Below, piece after piece: positions 9,094 through 18,985 of a DNA stretch of 64,000 nt. Below the pieces are notes generated by a model. It was not told where the DNA came from. It searched no databases and was given only the letters and a program-made list of their open reading frames with translations. Within the stretch, counting starts at the first letter, position 1. Each line of letters opens with the position of its first letter. Source of the DNA: Shewanella salipaludis (GTDB taxonomy: Bacteria > Pseudomonadota > Gammaproteobacteria > Enterobacterales > Shewanellaceae); NCBI RefSeq assembly GCF_012911865.1, contig NZ_JAAXYH010000001.1:248001-312000 (forward strand), written 5' to 3'. Both the position numbers and the translations under genes were made by a program.

Positions 9094-12000
9094 TTATTCC
9101 TCGCCCCCGCGGGTTTCAATTCCGGCATTGTCTATCCCGACATTGTCCCCCCCGGCATTGTCAACATAGTCGCCGAGCTTGGCCAGTGGGTCTTTGTGGT
9201 ACAGGCTCAGCAAGGGGGTGCAGATAGCCAGCGCGAGACCGCCGAACTCCTGTTCGCTGAAATCCCGGGGGAAGCTGAACAGCCTCTGGTAATGGGGCTC
9301 CATGGCTTCGCCCAGCTGACTCTGTTCGTCCAGCCACTGCTCCTTGGCGGCCAGGAGTCTCTGTTGGTGATCTCCCTCCGCCTCGGCATAGGCGAGCGAG
9401 GTGCGCGGCATGAAGCACAGCGGCCGTTGCTGACCCTGAATGAATAACGCCAGCAGTTGCGTCAGGTTGGCCTTGGCCATCTCCTGGCTGAGGGGGGCCA
9501 GGGCGTGGAAATGGCCAACATCCAGCAGATAACTGTGGCAGCCATGACCCATGGCGTTGACACAGAGGTGGCGCAGATACAGGCGCACCAAGTCCCGGCC
9601 ATGGGCCGTGCCCGGACGATAGTTGACCAGCCCCTTGGCGGCTAGGTCGTCGATGCGGCCAACCAAGGTGATCCCTTTGCCATCATCCTGGCTCGTCAGC
9701 TTCAGCCTTATGTCCAGATGCCGGGTCTTGCCTGCCTCGCCCCTGAGGTAGAGGCTGCGGCCTATGAGCGGCGCCAGATCCCTTTGATATTGGTGCAGCA
9801 AGAGGTTATCGAACGGCGCCATCGGCAGGCTGCCGCCGGCCTTGAGGCGTTCGAGCAGTTCGCCGTCTACGAGCTCGCTGTGATGGCCTATGGCGTCGTC
9901 CAGCAGCTTGAGCTGCAACTGATACCGCTCCAGGGCATTGAGGCTGAAGGCCTCGTCGTTGTTCTCGGCCTGGATCTTCAGCCCGAGATCCACCTTGAGG
10001 CTGCGGTTGAAGAAATACTGCGCCGGATTGCGAAAGAAGCGCACCAGGGCCGACAGTTCGATCGGCTGCGCCTCACCGTCTGTCTCTGCTGCCTGTTCGC
10101 CGAGCAGCTCGTCATCCCCGCTCAGATCTATGCCGGCGTCGGCTGCCATGAAGGGCGGCTCCGTCGCGTCTCTGGCACCGGCCGGGCACCATTGCCGGCT
10201 GTAGCTGGGTTGCAGCCGCTGGGCTTCGGCACTGACGGCAGAGTCATTCTGGCCAGGGTCGACGCCGTTGGGCAGGTAGAGGCGCTCGTCGAACGGTTGC
10301 AAGGGTTGCAGGCAAACCAAGTGTTGCAACAGGGCCGCTTCGGCGTCCTGAGGCGTGACCTCCGGCGTAAGGCCCTGTGGCAGGTAGCAGAGCTGGCAAT
10401 ACTCGATGAGTTCAGACACCAGCATGGAGGGAATGCGCTCCGAGTTATCCCGCTCGCTATGACCCAGGTAACTTATGTACAGCTGTCGCCGGGCCGACAA
10501 CAGGGCCTCGAGAAACAGGTATCTGTCATCGAGGCGGCGGGATCTGTCTCCCTTGCGGGCCCCTTGGTGAGCCATGAGATCGAAGCCGATCGGGTGTTGT
10601 ACCCTGGGGTAGACGCCGTCGTTCATCCCCAGCAGACAGACGACGCCAAAGGGGATGGAACGCATCGGCATCAGGGTGCAGAAGTTGACGCTGCCGGCCA
10701 GGTAACGCTGGCCGACCCTGGATTCGTTCAGGTGGCTGCCGAACCAGTGCTGCAGCACGGCCATGCCCAGATCCGCCTGCTGGCCGGCGTCATCCAGCTC
10801 TGTGCCTAGCTTCACCAGGGCCTCGCGTATCTCCTGCAGTTGCGGGCGCTCATCCTCGTCGACGGCATAAAAATCCGCCAGCATCTGTTCCAGCTGCACC
10901 AGACGGCTGCGGCTGTCGAGGCTGACGCTCAGCTGTTGCTGCAGCTGGTCGAGGCGCTCGATGAAGTTGAGCAGCTTGCCAAGGGCCTGGGCGGCCTGGC
11001 CTTCTATGCCTTCGACACTCAGGTGCTGCTGGTACAGGGGCGCATCGTCGCTGAGGGCATAACCCAAGATCAGCCGGCGGATGCCGAAGGCCCAGGAGTT
11101 CTGGCCGAAGGCGGCCAGACCCTGGTCGACTCGGCTCTGCTCGTCGCGGCCCCAGCGCACCCCGGCGCTGTCTAGCCAGCGGCGGATCAGCTGCAGCTCT
11201 TCTTCGAGCAGATCGAAGCGGCGCAGCACGGCCGGCACTTCGAGTATGCTGATGATGTCTGTCAGGCCGAAACGGCTCTGGTGTATGCCGAGTAAGTGCA
11301 GGAAGCTGTTGATCAGCGGCGATTCCTGAGCCGCGCCGCGGTCGGCGATGGCGTAAGCTATGTAGTGCTGCCCCTGTTTGGCGGCAAATACCGCATCTAT
11401 GTAAGGCGCATAGGCGGCGACATCCGGCATCATCACCACTATGTCTCTGGGTTGCAGCCCGGGATCTTGTTCTAGCAGTGCCAGCAGGTGATCGTGCAGT
11501 GTCTCGACTTCCCGCAGCGGGCTGTGGCAACTGCGCAGGGTGATGGAGTCATCGTCACTGGCCAACGGGCGCCGGCCATGGACATTCAGGTACAGCTCTG
11601 CGTCCGGCCCCAGGCTCTGGCCCAGGGTCTCCATCTCGAGTATGTCGTGTTGCACCCCATGCAACAGGCTGTCGACGCCGGGATCCCGATAGAGATCATA
11701 GCCGAAGTCCGTATGCTCGGCGGGCAACTCCAGCAGCAGATCCAGCAATTCGCGGCCCATCTTGCCGTTGTTGGCCAGCAGGGGATTGCCCACCTCCAGC
11801 TTGTCCTGCCAATGTTCGGCCAGCTGCTTCTTGTCGGCGTATTGCAGCGCCATCCGGGCACGCTGGCGCGGATCTACTATGTCGCCCCAGTAATGTTGGC
11901 ATGGACTCAGGCTCAGCATCACCACCTCTATGCGCTTGGCCAGGTGGTAGATGACTTCCAGGGTCTGTGGCGCCATGGAGGAGATCCCGAACACGAATAG

Positions 12001-12651
12001 CCTTTGCGGCAGGGCGGCGAGCGAGGTGGCTTGGTTGTCGAGCGCCTCGATCAAGGCCTGATGCAGGTTGGCCCTGTGATAGCCACTCTGGGCCAGCACC
12101 TGGGCGTTGAACCGGATCAGCGCCCGCCAGAGCAGCGGCTGCCATGCTTGATCTGCGCCGAGTTTGATCGGGGATTCGTTGCGCTCCCAGCCGAGAATCC
12201 AGTCGGGGCGATAGACAAGGTATTGGTCGAAGATGTCGGCGATGCGGCCACAGAGCTGATACAGCTTGAGCTCGGCATCCGGGGGCAGGACGGCATCCGG
12301 GGTCAGGTAGTGACGCAGCGGCTTGAAGGCCTCGTCATCCAGCAGGTCGGGCAGCAGGGCCATGAGTTTCCAGGTCATGGCGGCCTTGGTGAAGGCGTTT
12401 TCCTTGGGCACGTCCGGCAGCAACTCATGACAGAGTTGCCAGGTGAAGCTCGAGGGCAGGGGGAATTCCAGCGCAGCCGCTATGCCATTGTATTTGGCTA
12501 TCTCCAGCCTGAGCCAGGTCGACATGCCAGGGCTCTGGACCAGAATCGCTTCCTGAGCCAAGGGGTTGGCGCCGCCGGGCGTCGTTGCCAACATGGCCGC
12601 GAGTTGTTGCGACAGGGATTCCATCTGGTTGGACTGGAGCAGATATAGCAT
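9094..12651 (-). CDS. recC: RecBCD Chi-recognition subunit RecC
   Basis: RecC is the helicase-like, catalytically inactive subunit that scans for Chi and holds the complex together. The 1185-residue product aligns in its opening with the E. coli protein: LYLLQSNQMESL, then ILVQSPGMSTWL, FPLPSSFTWQL and DQYLVYRPDW. The ATG at 12651 is chosen over a TTG seven codons upstream because family members begin at this methionine; neither has a strong ribosome binding site. The C-terminal 25 residues are an Asn/Asp/Gly repeat tail encoded by three 15-bp units. It heads the recC-recB-recD operon, about 90 bases after the stop of the transglutaminase gene, so read-through from upstream is possible. Confidence 0.96.
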   Translation of the reverse strand: MLYLLQSNQMESLSQQLAAMLATTPGGANPLAQEAILVQSPGMSTWLRLEIAKYNGIAAALEFPLPSSFTWQLCHELLPDVPKENAFTKAAMTWKLMALLPDLLDDEAFKPLRHYLTPDAVLPPDAELKLYQLCGRIADIFDQYLVYRPDWILGWERNESPIKLGADQAWQPLLWRALIRFNAQVLAQSGYHRANLHQALIEALDNQATSLAALPQRLFVFGISSMAPQTLEVIYHLAKRIEVVMLSLSPCQHYWGDIVDPRQRARMALQYADKKQLAEHWQDKLEVGNPLLANNGKMGRELLDLLLELPAEHTDFGYDLYRDPGVDSLLHGVQHDILEMETLGQSLGPDAELYLNVHGRRPLASDDDSITLRSCHSPLREVETLHDHLLALLEQDPGLQPRDIVVMMPDVAAYAPYIDAVFAAKQGQHYIAYAIADRGAAQESPLINSFLHLLGIHQSRFGLTDIISILEVPAVLRRFDLLEEELQLIRRWLDSAGVRWGRDEQSRVDQGLAAFGQNSWAFGIRRLILGYALSDDAPLYQQHLSVEGIEGQAAQALGKLLNFIERLDQLQQQLSVSLDSRSRLVQLEQMLADFYAVDEDERPQLQEIREALVKLGTELDDAGQQADLGMAVLQHWFGSHLNESRVGQRYLAGSVNFCTLMPMRSIPFGVVCLLGMNDGVYPRVQHPIGFDLMAHQGARKGDRSRRLDDRYLFLEALLSARRQLYISYLGHSERDNSERIPSMLVSELIEYCQLCYLPQGLTPEVTPQDAEAALLQHLVCLQPLQPFDERLYLPNGVDPGQNDSAVSAEAQRLQPSYSRQWCPAGARDATEPPFMAADAGIDLSGDDELLGEQAAETDGEAQPIELSALVRFFRNPAQYFFNRSLKVDLGLKIQAENNDEAFSLNALERYQLQLKLLDDAIGHHSELVDGELLERLKAGGSLPMAPFDNLLLHQYQRDLAPLIGRSLYLRGEAGKTRHLDIRLKLTSQDDGKGITLVGRIDDLAAKGLVNYRPGTAHGRDLVRLYLRHLCVNAMGHGCHSYLLDVGHFHALAPLSQEMAKANLTQLLALFIQGQQRPLCFMPRTSLAYAEAEGDHQQRLLAAKEQWLDEQSQLGEAMEPHYQRLFSFPRDFSEQEFGGLALAICTPLLSLYHKDPLAKLGDYVDNAGGDNVGIDNAGIETRGGEE
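9122..9166. repeat. Three 15-bp tandem repeats at the recC 3' end
   Basis: Units start at 9122, 9137 and 9152, each built on CCGRCATTGTC plus four variable bases. They encode the repeated NVG/NAG-type tail close to the RecC C-terminus (about residues 1163-1177). Confidence 0.8.
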
Positions 12652-12742
12652 GGGCGACTCGGCAAGGTGCAATTCAAACTATTCTATGTGTTTGATTTAC
12701 CGCATTCAACATAACAGCCCTGTCTTAATGCCGATAGCGGCA

Positions 12743-14899
12743 TTATTTTAATCCCCGCCAGGGTGATAACAGCATGAGCCGCAGCTTCAGTCGCCATGCC
12801 TGTTTGGTGAAGGCTTGGCGGCGGCGCTTGCTCTCTTTGCCGTCGCTGCGGTCGTTATCGCTGTCGGGGCCGTACTTGAGCCCTATGTAGTTGCGGCTGA
12901 AGCGATGGAAGCTGCGGCCAAACTCGGGTGCCGCCATGGCGACACGCGCGGCGAAGGTCTCGGGGCCGTCGCTTGGATGTCGCGCCAGGCCCCTGCGCGC
13001 CAATTGGCGGCAGACCCTGTCGTAGCCGAGTTTGAGGGGGTCTCTGTCCCGGGGGAAGCGCAGCAGACCCGCGCTGTAGGCTATGGCCAGGCCTATGACG
13101 CCAATACTTAACAGCATCAGGAGTGCCACCCGGGTGGCGCTGACATCGCCAAGCAGGTTAGTCAGCAGCCGATATTGATGCTGGGTGTCGAACCCCAGCA
13201 CCCAGAGGCTCCAGTAATAATCTATGCTGGCCAGGCTGAGCCTGAGCGCGTTCAGCCATGGCCAGGTTCTGAACCTCAGGCTGCTGAAACTGTTGTCACT
13301 CAGGTAGCTGTCTGCGGCGGCGAAGCTGGCATCGAAACCCTGCGCCACCCGCTCCGGGGCGACCATGGCAGTGGGGTCGAATCTCAGCCAGCCGCCGTCG
13401 TCGAGCCAGACTTCGACCCAGGCATGGGCCATGTATTGGTAAACGCTCAAGTAACCCGCATCTGGATTGGGCTCACCGCCCTGATAGCCTGTGACCAGCC
13501 TGGCCGGCAGGCCCGTTGCCCTGGCCATGAAGGCCAGCGCCGAGGCGTAGTGGACGCAGAAGCCGGCGCGGTTCTCGAACAGGAAATCGTCCAGCTGTTG
13601 CGGCCCGACCTGGGGCGGGCTCAAGGTGTAGAAGAAGGGTTGCTGATTGAAATAGCGCATCATGGCATTGAGGCGCGCCCTGGGCTCGGGGTAACTGGCG
13701 AGAAAGGTTTCGGCCAGCGCCCGGGTGGCGGGATTGCCATGCTCGGGCAATCGCAGGTTACGGGCCCTGGCGGCATCGTCAAGGCTCATGCCCAGGCGGG
13801 CAGAGGGCCAGGAGTTGACCCGGTAGACCCGGCGCTGCTCCAGCCGCTGCAGCGAATAGAGGCGATAATCCGGCAGCCTGACCAGGATCTCATCCTGGCT
13901 CTGGGCCAGATCCAGGGCGAACAACCAGTGCTGGCGACTGGGTTCGGCAATCACCAGATAGTCCAGCCGCGGCCCGGGTTTCCTGAGCCTGGTGAGGCCA
14001 AGGGCGTCATCTGCCGCGGGCGTCGCCAATAGCCTCGCCTTGTGTTGCTGCATTTTGATGCTGGCTGACTGGGTCCAATGCTTGCCGTCGTAATCTTCCA
14101 GCACCAGGGCGCGCCAATAGAGGCTGCTGTTGGCCGGGATATCGCCGTCGAAGCTGGCCCTGAACGCCAGCGCCGCCGAGCGGGTCAGGCGGCGAATGTC
14201 GCCAAAGCCCAGGGTGTCCGACAGGCCCGTTTGGCTGCTCTTGAGCTGAGGCACTAACCAGAGCGGCGGAAATCGTGGCAGCACTACGAACAATACTAGC
14301 GCCAGCGGCAGGCTGAGGCCCATGAGCCGCAGGCCGGTCGCCAGGGTGTCGGGTATGCCGCCGCGCTCGCGATAGAGGCTGAGCAGCACACAAGCGTTGA
14401 GCGCACTGACGCCGAGCAGGTACAGGGAATACCAGAGCGACTGGTGCTCAATCAGGCTCAGGCCTATGAGAAAGTAACCGACCAGTACCAGACTCTTGAC
14501 GTCGCGCCTCTCCCGCATCTCTATGTATTTGAGGCCATAACCCAACACCAGCAGGTTGACCAGGGCGTTCAGCACCCCAAGCTCCATCGCCACCAGTGCC
14601 AGGGTCAGGGCCGCGGCTATGGCCAGAGTGCTGACCAGGGGCCGCGGCGGCCTGGCCACCTTGCCCAGATAGATGCCGACTCGCCATACCAGGCAGATGG
14701 CACAGATGCCCAGGGTCCAGCTGGTGCATTGCCTGTAGAGTGGCCCCAGTATCGCGATATAGGTCAGCAGCAGCCAGAATAGGGTCTGGCGTCCTATGAT
14801 GTCTCCCGCCTGGGGCCGACTCTGGTCGCGAGCCTGAAGCGGAGCTTGACCCAGAGGCGGCAACCCGGCCGCCGCGGCGCCGGTACTCTCGGGTTTCAC
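12743..14899 (-). CDS. tgpA: TgpA-type membrane transglutaminase (DUF3488)
   Basis: Membrane protein of 718 residues. The N-terminal third holds several hydrophobic helices (DUF3488 region), beginning with FWLLLTYIAILGPLY. A periplasmic transglutaminase-like domain follows, with the catalytic triad in GFCVHYASA (Cys about 448), AHAWVEVW (His about 492) and FDPT (Asp about 508). A further helix near 585-610 and a basic cytoplasmic tail end the protein. The GTG start at 14899 overlaps the stop of the DUF58 gene (GTGA), which argues against the longer open frame to 15199. In Pseudomonas aeruginosa TgpA is an essential periplasmic transglutaminase; the MoxR-DUF58-TgpA trio is widespread, its substrate unknown. 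Confidence 0.88.
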   Translation of the reverse strand: MKPESTGAAAAGLPPLGQAPLQARDQSRPQAGDIIGRQTLFWLLLTYIAILGPLYRQCTSWTLGICAICLVWRVGIYLGKVARPPRPLVSTLAIAAALTLALVAMELGVLNALVNLLVLGYGLKYIEMRERRDVKSLVLVGYFLIGLSLIEHQSLWYSLYLLGVSALNACVLLSLYRERGGIPDTLATGLRLMGLSLPLALVLFVVLPRFPPLWLVPQLKSSQTGLSDTLGFGDIRRLTRSAALAFRASFDGDIPANSSLYWRALVLEDYDGKHWTQSASIKMQQHKARLLATPAADDALGLTRLRKPGPRLDYLVIAEPSRQHWLFALDLAQSQDEILVRLPDYRLYSLQRLEQRRVYRVNSWPSARLGMSLDDAARARNLRLPEHGNPATRALAETFLASYPEPRARLNAMMRYFNQQPFFYTLSPPQVGPQQLDDFLFENRAGFCVHYASALAFMARATGLPARLVTGYQGGEPNPDAGYLSVYQYMAHAWVEVWLDDGGWLRFDPTAMVAPERVAQGFDASFAAADSYLSDNSFSSLRFRTWPWLNALRLSLASIDYYWSLWVLGFDTQHQYRLLTNLLGDVSATRVALLMLLSIGVIGLAIAYSAGLLRFPRDRDPLKLGYDRVCRQLARRGLARHPSDGPETFAARVAMAAPEFGRSFHRFSRNYIGLKYGPDSDNDRSDGKESKRRRQAFTKQAWRLKLRLMLLSPWRGLK

Positions 14900-15990
14900 G
14901 GGGTCGCCCCTGGCCCTGAGCCTGGTGCGCTTGCCGAGTCCTGCGAGTCGGAAGGATACAGGGCGATGGCGCGCTGACATAAGAGCCGGTGCGCCGCGCC
15001 TTCGCCCGGTCCGAAACGCTGCTGCCCCAGGCTGAGGCCGAATCTCTGGCCATCGGCGGTGAGGCGGTCGACCTGCCAGGCCAATTCGCTTAACCTCTGC
15101 TCCAGCCCATTGGGCGCCAGGGGGCCCAATTCCAGCCAGAGTGGCACGCCCTGCAACTGATGAAACTCCTTGCTGAGCATGCCGCGCCCCTGGGCCCATT
15201 GCTTCCAGGCGACGTGCTTGAGGGATTCGCCTATCACATAGCTCTTGAGCCCCTTGAATTCATTGACCCCCATGGTGGACTTGCCCTGGGTCAGGCTCTT
15301 GTCGTCACTGTCTTGACGGCGCTCGAGTTGCAGTGCCTGGCTGCGGGGGGCGGCAAACACCAAGTGGTGCAACGCCAGATCCACATGGGACCAGGCCCGG
15401 CATAGCCCCAGCGGGTAGTTGGAGGCCAGGGTCAGGCGTCCGGGTTGCACCGGGCCGCGGCGTGGATGCACCAGGGTGACCCGTGCCAGGACCTTTTCCC
15501 GGGTCACCCCAGGCACCCTGTGGGCAGCATTGGCACCAAACCTGAGATACAACTCATGGCTGGAGTGGCTCGAACTCAGGTGGATGGGAAAGGTGAGGGT
15601 GTCGCCGGCATAGACCTGGGGCGGTGGCAGGGATGCCAGGGTGAGACCGGCGAGATTGCGGTAGCTGTAGATGATACAGGTATTGAATAGGCTGAATAGC
15701 AGGATACTCAGGCCTATGACCAGGTTGTTCTGATAATTGGTGCCGAACAGGTAGAGCACCAGGACCAGCAGCAACCACAGCAGGCCGAAGCCGCTGGGCA
15801 GGATAAATATCCGGCTGTGGTCCAGGGTGATCTTTGGGCCCGGCGGCAGTCGCCTGGCCAACCAGAGTTGCCAACGATCGCCGAACCAGCGCCGTAGCGC
15901 CCAGGCACCATGCCGGCGGTGCTTGCCGGGGGCTTGGTGGCGGTTGGTGGCCGTTTGCCCTGTTCTCTGGGCCGATGTCGATTCCATCAT
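14896..15990 (-). CDS. DUF58 domain membrane protein
   Basis: A 364-residue protein with two adjacent hydrophobic helices after a basic N-terminus (about residues 65-110, FGLLWLLLVLVLYLF and VIGLSILLFSLF) and a soluble C-terminal part with the DUF58 signature GESLKHVAWKQWAQGR around residue 255-270. DUF58 proteins have a von Willebrand A-like fold and are usually partnered with a MoxR ATPase, here 11 bases upstream. The downstream tgpA start overlaps its stop codon. The N-terminal 60 residues before the first helix are poorly conserved in character, so a later start is possible. Function is inferred only as part of a MoxR-assisted envelope module. Confidence 0.85.
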   Translation of the reverse strand: MMESTSAQRTGQTATNRHQAPGKHRRHGAWALRRWFGDRWQLWLARRLPPGPKITLDHSRIFILPSGFGLLWLLLVLVLYLFGTNYQNNLVIGLSILLFSLFNTCIIYSYRNLAGLTLASLPPPQVYAGDTLTFPIHLSSSHSSHELYLRFGANAAHRVPGVTREKVLARVTLVHPRRGPVQPGRLTLASNYPLGLCRAWSHVDLALHHLVFAAPRSQALQLERRQDSDDKSLTQGKSTMGVNEFKGLKSYVIGESLKHVAWKQWAQGRGMLSKEFHQLQGVPLWLELGPLAPNGLEQRLSELAWQVDRLTADGQRFGLSLGQQRFGPGEGAAHRLLCQRAIALYPSDSQDSASAPGSGPGATP

Positions 15991-16001
15991 CCGGGCCCAG
16001 A

Positions 16002-16910
16002 TCAGCGTATCGGGTTGACTTGGGCGAGGATCTTCTCGGATATCGCCTCGCCCTGCAGTTGGCTGCTGCTGCGGACCCTATGCTCGGCCACGGGGGAGAA
16101 GATCGCCTGCACATCCTCGGGGACGGCGTAGTGGCGCCCCTGGATCAGCGCCCAGGCCTTGGCGGCTTGCAGCAAGGCCTTGCTGGCCCTGGGGGACAGG
16201 CCATAGCTCTCTGTCTGGGCGCGGGAATGTTCCACCAGCGCCAGTATGTATTGCAGCAGGGCATCCGAGGCCGTCACTGCTTCTACCTGTGACTGCAATT
16301 GTCTCAGGGTCATGGGATCTATGCATTGGGGCAGCACCTGCGCCGTTTCCCTGTGGCCTTGCTTGAGCATGGCGAGCTCGGCCGCCAAATTGGGGTAGCC
16401 TATGGAGAGGCGCATCATGAAGCGGTCGAGCTGGGATTCCGGCAGCGGGAAGGTGCCGGATTGATCCGTCGGATTCTGGGTGGCGATGACGAAGAAGGGG
16501 CTCGGCAGACTGTGGGTGATGCCGTCGACCGTGATCTGCTGCTCGGCCATGGCTTCGAGCAGGGCGCTCTGGGTCTTGGGGCTGGCCCGGTTAATCTCAT
16601 CCGCCAGTATCATCTGTTTGAAGATGGGCCCAGGATGAAACACGAACTGTGCCTGGTGCTTGTCGAAAATCGACACCCCGAGTATGTCTGCCGGCAACAT
16701 GTCGCTGGTGAACTGGATGCGCTGGTAGCTGAGCCCCAGGGTTTGCGCCAGGGCATGGGACAGGCTGGTCTTGCCCATGCCGGGAAGATCTTCGATCAGC
16801 AGGTGGCCCCTGGCCAGGATGCAGGCGAGGGCCAGGCGGATCTGCTGCGGCTTGCCGAGTAGCACACACTCGAGTTGATGCAATATCCCCTGAATGGCAG
16901 TCTGGCTCAT
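16002..16910 (-). CDS. MoxR family AAA+ ATPase
   Basis: A 302-residue AAA+ ATPase. Walker A is DLPGMGKTSL (about 41-50), Walker B is ILADEINRAS (about 101-110), followed by the sensor-1 stretch FVIATQNPTDQSGTFPLPESQLDRF, all classic for MoxR. The C-terminal lid contains SPRASKALLQAAKAWALIQGR. MoxR proteins act as chaperone-like ATPases for partner proteins with metal-binding or VWA folds, which fits the DUF58 gene right after it. It is preceded by the transglycosylase gene with an 80-base gap, so it may be the first gene of the moxR-DUF58-tgpA transcript or part of a longer one. Confidence 0.93.
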   Translation of the reverse strand: MSQTAIQGILHQLECVLLGKPQQIRLALACILARGHLLIEDLPGMGKTSLSHALAQTLGLSYQRIQFTSDMLPADILGVSIFDKHQAQFVFHPGPIFKQMILADEINRASPKTQSALLEAMAEQQITVDGITHSLPSPFFVIATQNPTDQSGTFPLPESQLDRFMMRLSIGYPNLAAELAMLKQGHRETAQVLPQCIDPMTLRQLQSQVEAVTASDALLQYILALVEHSRAQTESYGLSPRASKALLQAAKAWALIQGRHYAVPEDVQAIFSPVAEHRVRSSSQLQGEAISEKILAQVNPIR

Positions 16911-16990
16911 TTGCTGTCCCCTCCTAAGCTATTCCTGTGGCTAACTATGGGGCTTGCCGTACATTTAAGCCAGGGGAAAATGGCTCTGGC

Positions 16991-18916
16991 TCAATAGCCG
17001 AAATTGAGTTCGGCCTCATTGAATAAGGACAAGGGCTTGTTTTGTTGTGCCTGGTAGATGAGGCGATAGCTGAGCACCGCCTGTACATATTCCCGGGTCT
17101 CGGTGAAGGGGATGGTCTCGATGAAACTCATGACATCCAGCTTGCCCTGCGAGTCAGCCAGCCAGCGCCTGACCCTGTGCGGGCCGGCGTTATAGGCGGC
17201 GGTCGCCAGCACCCGGTTCTGGTTAAATTCCTCGAGCAGCTGGGCATAATAGGCACTGCCAAGTTGCAGGTTCAGCTCCGGCGAGTAGAGGCTGCTCGGA
17301 CCGGCGTATCTCAGCGCCTGTTTCCTGGCCGTCTGTTTCGCCGTGGCCGGCATCAACTGCATCAGGCCCCTGGCGCCGACGCCGGAGGTGGCATAGGGAT
17401 AGAAGGCGCTCTCGCGTCTGGCGATGGCCCGGATCTCGTCTATGTCCACCTTGAATTTTTCGCTCGCCTGCTCGAAGCCCTGCTGGTGGGCGAAGGGGAA
17501 ACGCAGCGGCAGATCATTCCAGAAGCGCCCCTGAATGCTCGCCTGCACACTGAGATCGTCCCAACCCTGCTGCAGGGCGTATAAGGCATACTGTGCCTGC
17601 ATGTCATTGTCATGGCGGCCCAGCAGCAGCACCCATTCGCCCCTGGCCTCGGGCAGTTTCTCCAGTGCGAGCAGTTCCCTGACCCTGGCCAGGCCGGGGT
17701 CATCGGCCAACTTGTCGACCAGCAGTGGCTCCCGGGTCGCGTGTTGTTGCCTGAGTGAGATGGGATTGGCCAGGGACAGCGCCGAGTAGAAGCCATAGAA
17801 GTCGCGCTCCCGGCTCAGCGCACTCAGCGTCTGCTCGGTGGCCGGCGATGCCCCGTGGCTCCGGGCGTACCAGAATTGCCAACGGGATTTGGCCAGGGTG
17901 GCGTCGCTCAGCAGATCGAGATACAGGCTTATGCTCCGGGTATCCTGCTCCCTGATGGCCCAGCGCAAGCGCATCTCATAGAGATCATCGGATTCGAGCA
18001 GCGGCAACATGGTATCTATGTGGTCCTTCAGCGACGACTCCTGACGGATCAACGCCCGCCGCACCAGATAACGGTTGAGCTGGCGTCCCTGGTGATCGCT
18101 GAAGCGGCCCGCTTGCTGGTATTTGACATAGAGGCTCACCGCCTGGGCGAGATCTTTCCTGGCCAGCTTGCGCAGCCCAGCGGCCACCACGTCGCCCAGT
18201 ATGCTGGCCTTGGCACTGAAGTTTTGGCGGTGACGCAAACTGTTGGGATCCCGGTAGACGGCGATGAGCTTCTTGGCATAGCTCTGGTGTGTGGTGACTT
18301 TCTTCGCCAGATAGCCGAGCAGACCGGCCTGGCCCGCATCGAAACTGAGCAACATGCGCTCCCAGATCAAGGTCTGGGAGAGCTGACCCGCCTTGGCCCA
18401 GGCATGAAACAGGGGGTCACATTCCTGCGGCAGTGAGTTGCCGTTGAGCCAGAGGCTGGCGGCTCCCCGGTAAGCGGCGGCATGCTCACCCTGAGCCAGC
18501 TTGGCCCTGTAATAGAAACATTGCAATTGGGTGTTGTTCGGTGGCTCGGCGGCGAACTGCAAAAAGTCCTGCCAGCGCCTCTGGCTGCCCGAGGCCATCA
18601 GGTACCTGTATCTGGCGCTGTTATACAGGGGCAGGCCCTTGAAGGGGGCCAAGCCGGCCTTGGCCGAGGAGGCGGGTTGCTTGAGCAGCTTGTCTATGTG
18701 CTCGTGGTAATCGAGATAGACGGCCAGTGGGTAATCATCCAACTGGCGCCTGAGCCTCTGGTATTGGCTGCGCTTGCCTTTGTCCAATGCCTTCTTGGCA
18801 TCGAGATATTGCTGTTGCTTGATGGTCAAGGCCTGCACCAGGGGGGCAGACGCCAGTGTCACCAACAGAATAGAAGCCGACAAAACCATATTGATTAATG
18901 GTTTACGCATTAACAA
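16991..18916 (-). CDS. slt: Soluble lytic murein transglycosylase
   Basis: Periplasmic enzyme of 641 residues that cleaves the MurNAc-GlcNAc bond of peptidoglycan with 1,6-anhydro formation. A signal peptide is evident: MLMRKPLINMVL followed by a hydrophobic run ending at about VQALT. The long alpha-superhelical middle (U- and L-domains) is typical of Slt70. The C-terminal lysozyme-like domain has IARRESAFYPYA (catalytic Glu about 502), GARGLMQLMPATA and ATAAYNAGPHRVRRW. The length equals that of E. coli Slt70 (645 with signal). Position next to the transglutaminase block and near ddl suggests an envelope-related neighbourhood, though no operon link is shown. Confidence 0.94.
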   Translation of the reverse strand: MLMRKPLINMVLSASILLVTLASAPLVQALTIKQQQYLDAKKALDKGKRSQYQRLRRQLDDYPLAVYLDYHEHIDKLLKQPASSAKAGLAPFKGLPLYNSARYRYLMASGSQRRWQDFLQFAAEPPNNTQLQCFYYRAKLAQGEHAAAYRGAASLWLNGNSLPQECDPLFHAWAKAGQLSQTLIWERMLLSFDAGQAGLLGYLAKKVTTHQSYAKKLIAVYRDPNSLRHRQNFSAKASILGDVVAAGLRKLARKDLAQAVSLYVKYQQAGRFSDHQGRQLNRYLVRRALIRQESSLKDHIDTMLPLLESDDLYEMRLRWAIREQDTRSISLYLDLLSDATLAKSRWQFWYARSHGASPATEQTLSALSRERDFYGFYSALSLANPISLRQQHATREPLLVDKLADDPGLARVRELLALEKLPEARGEWVLLLGRHDNDMQAQYALYALQQGWDDLSVQASIQGRFWNDLPLRFPFAHQQGFEQASEKFKVDIDEIRAIARRESAFYPYATSGVGARGLMQLMPATAKQTARKQALRYAGPSSLYSPELNLQLGSAYYAQLLEEFNQNRVLATAAYNAGPHRVRRWLADSQGKLDVMSFIETIPFTETREYVQAVLSYRLIYQAQQNKPLSLFNEAELNFGY

Positions 18917-18985
18917 CTTGCCTCCAAAATTCGATTTCCTTATCGATTAACCACGGGTGCCGGGCCAGGCTGCCACGGCGTTTTG

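Noticed and set aside
12727..12744. Hairpin AATGCCG/CGGCATT as a terminator of the transglutaminase gene
   Set aside because: It overlaps the stop codon and has no T-run on the minus strand.
14900..15199. Longer start for the transglutaminase gene
   Set aside because: It would lie inside the DUF58 gene; the GTGA overlap at 14896-14899 gives the usual coupling and N-terminus.
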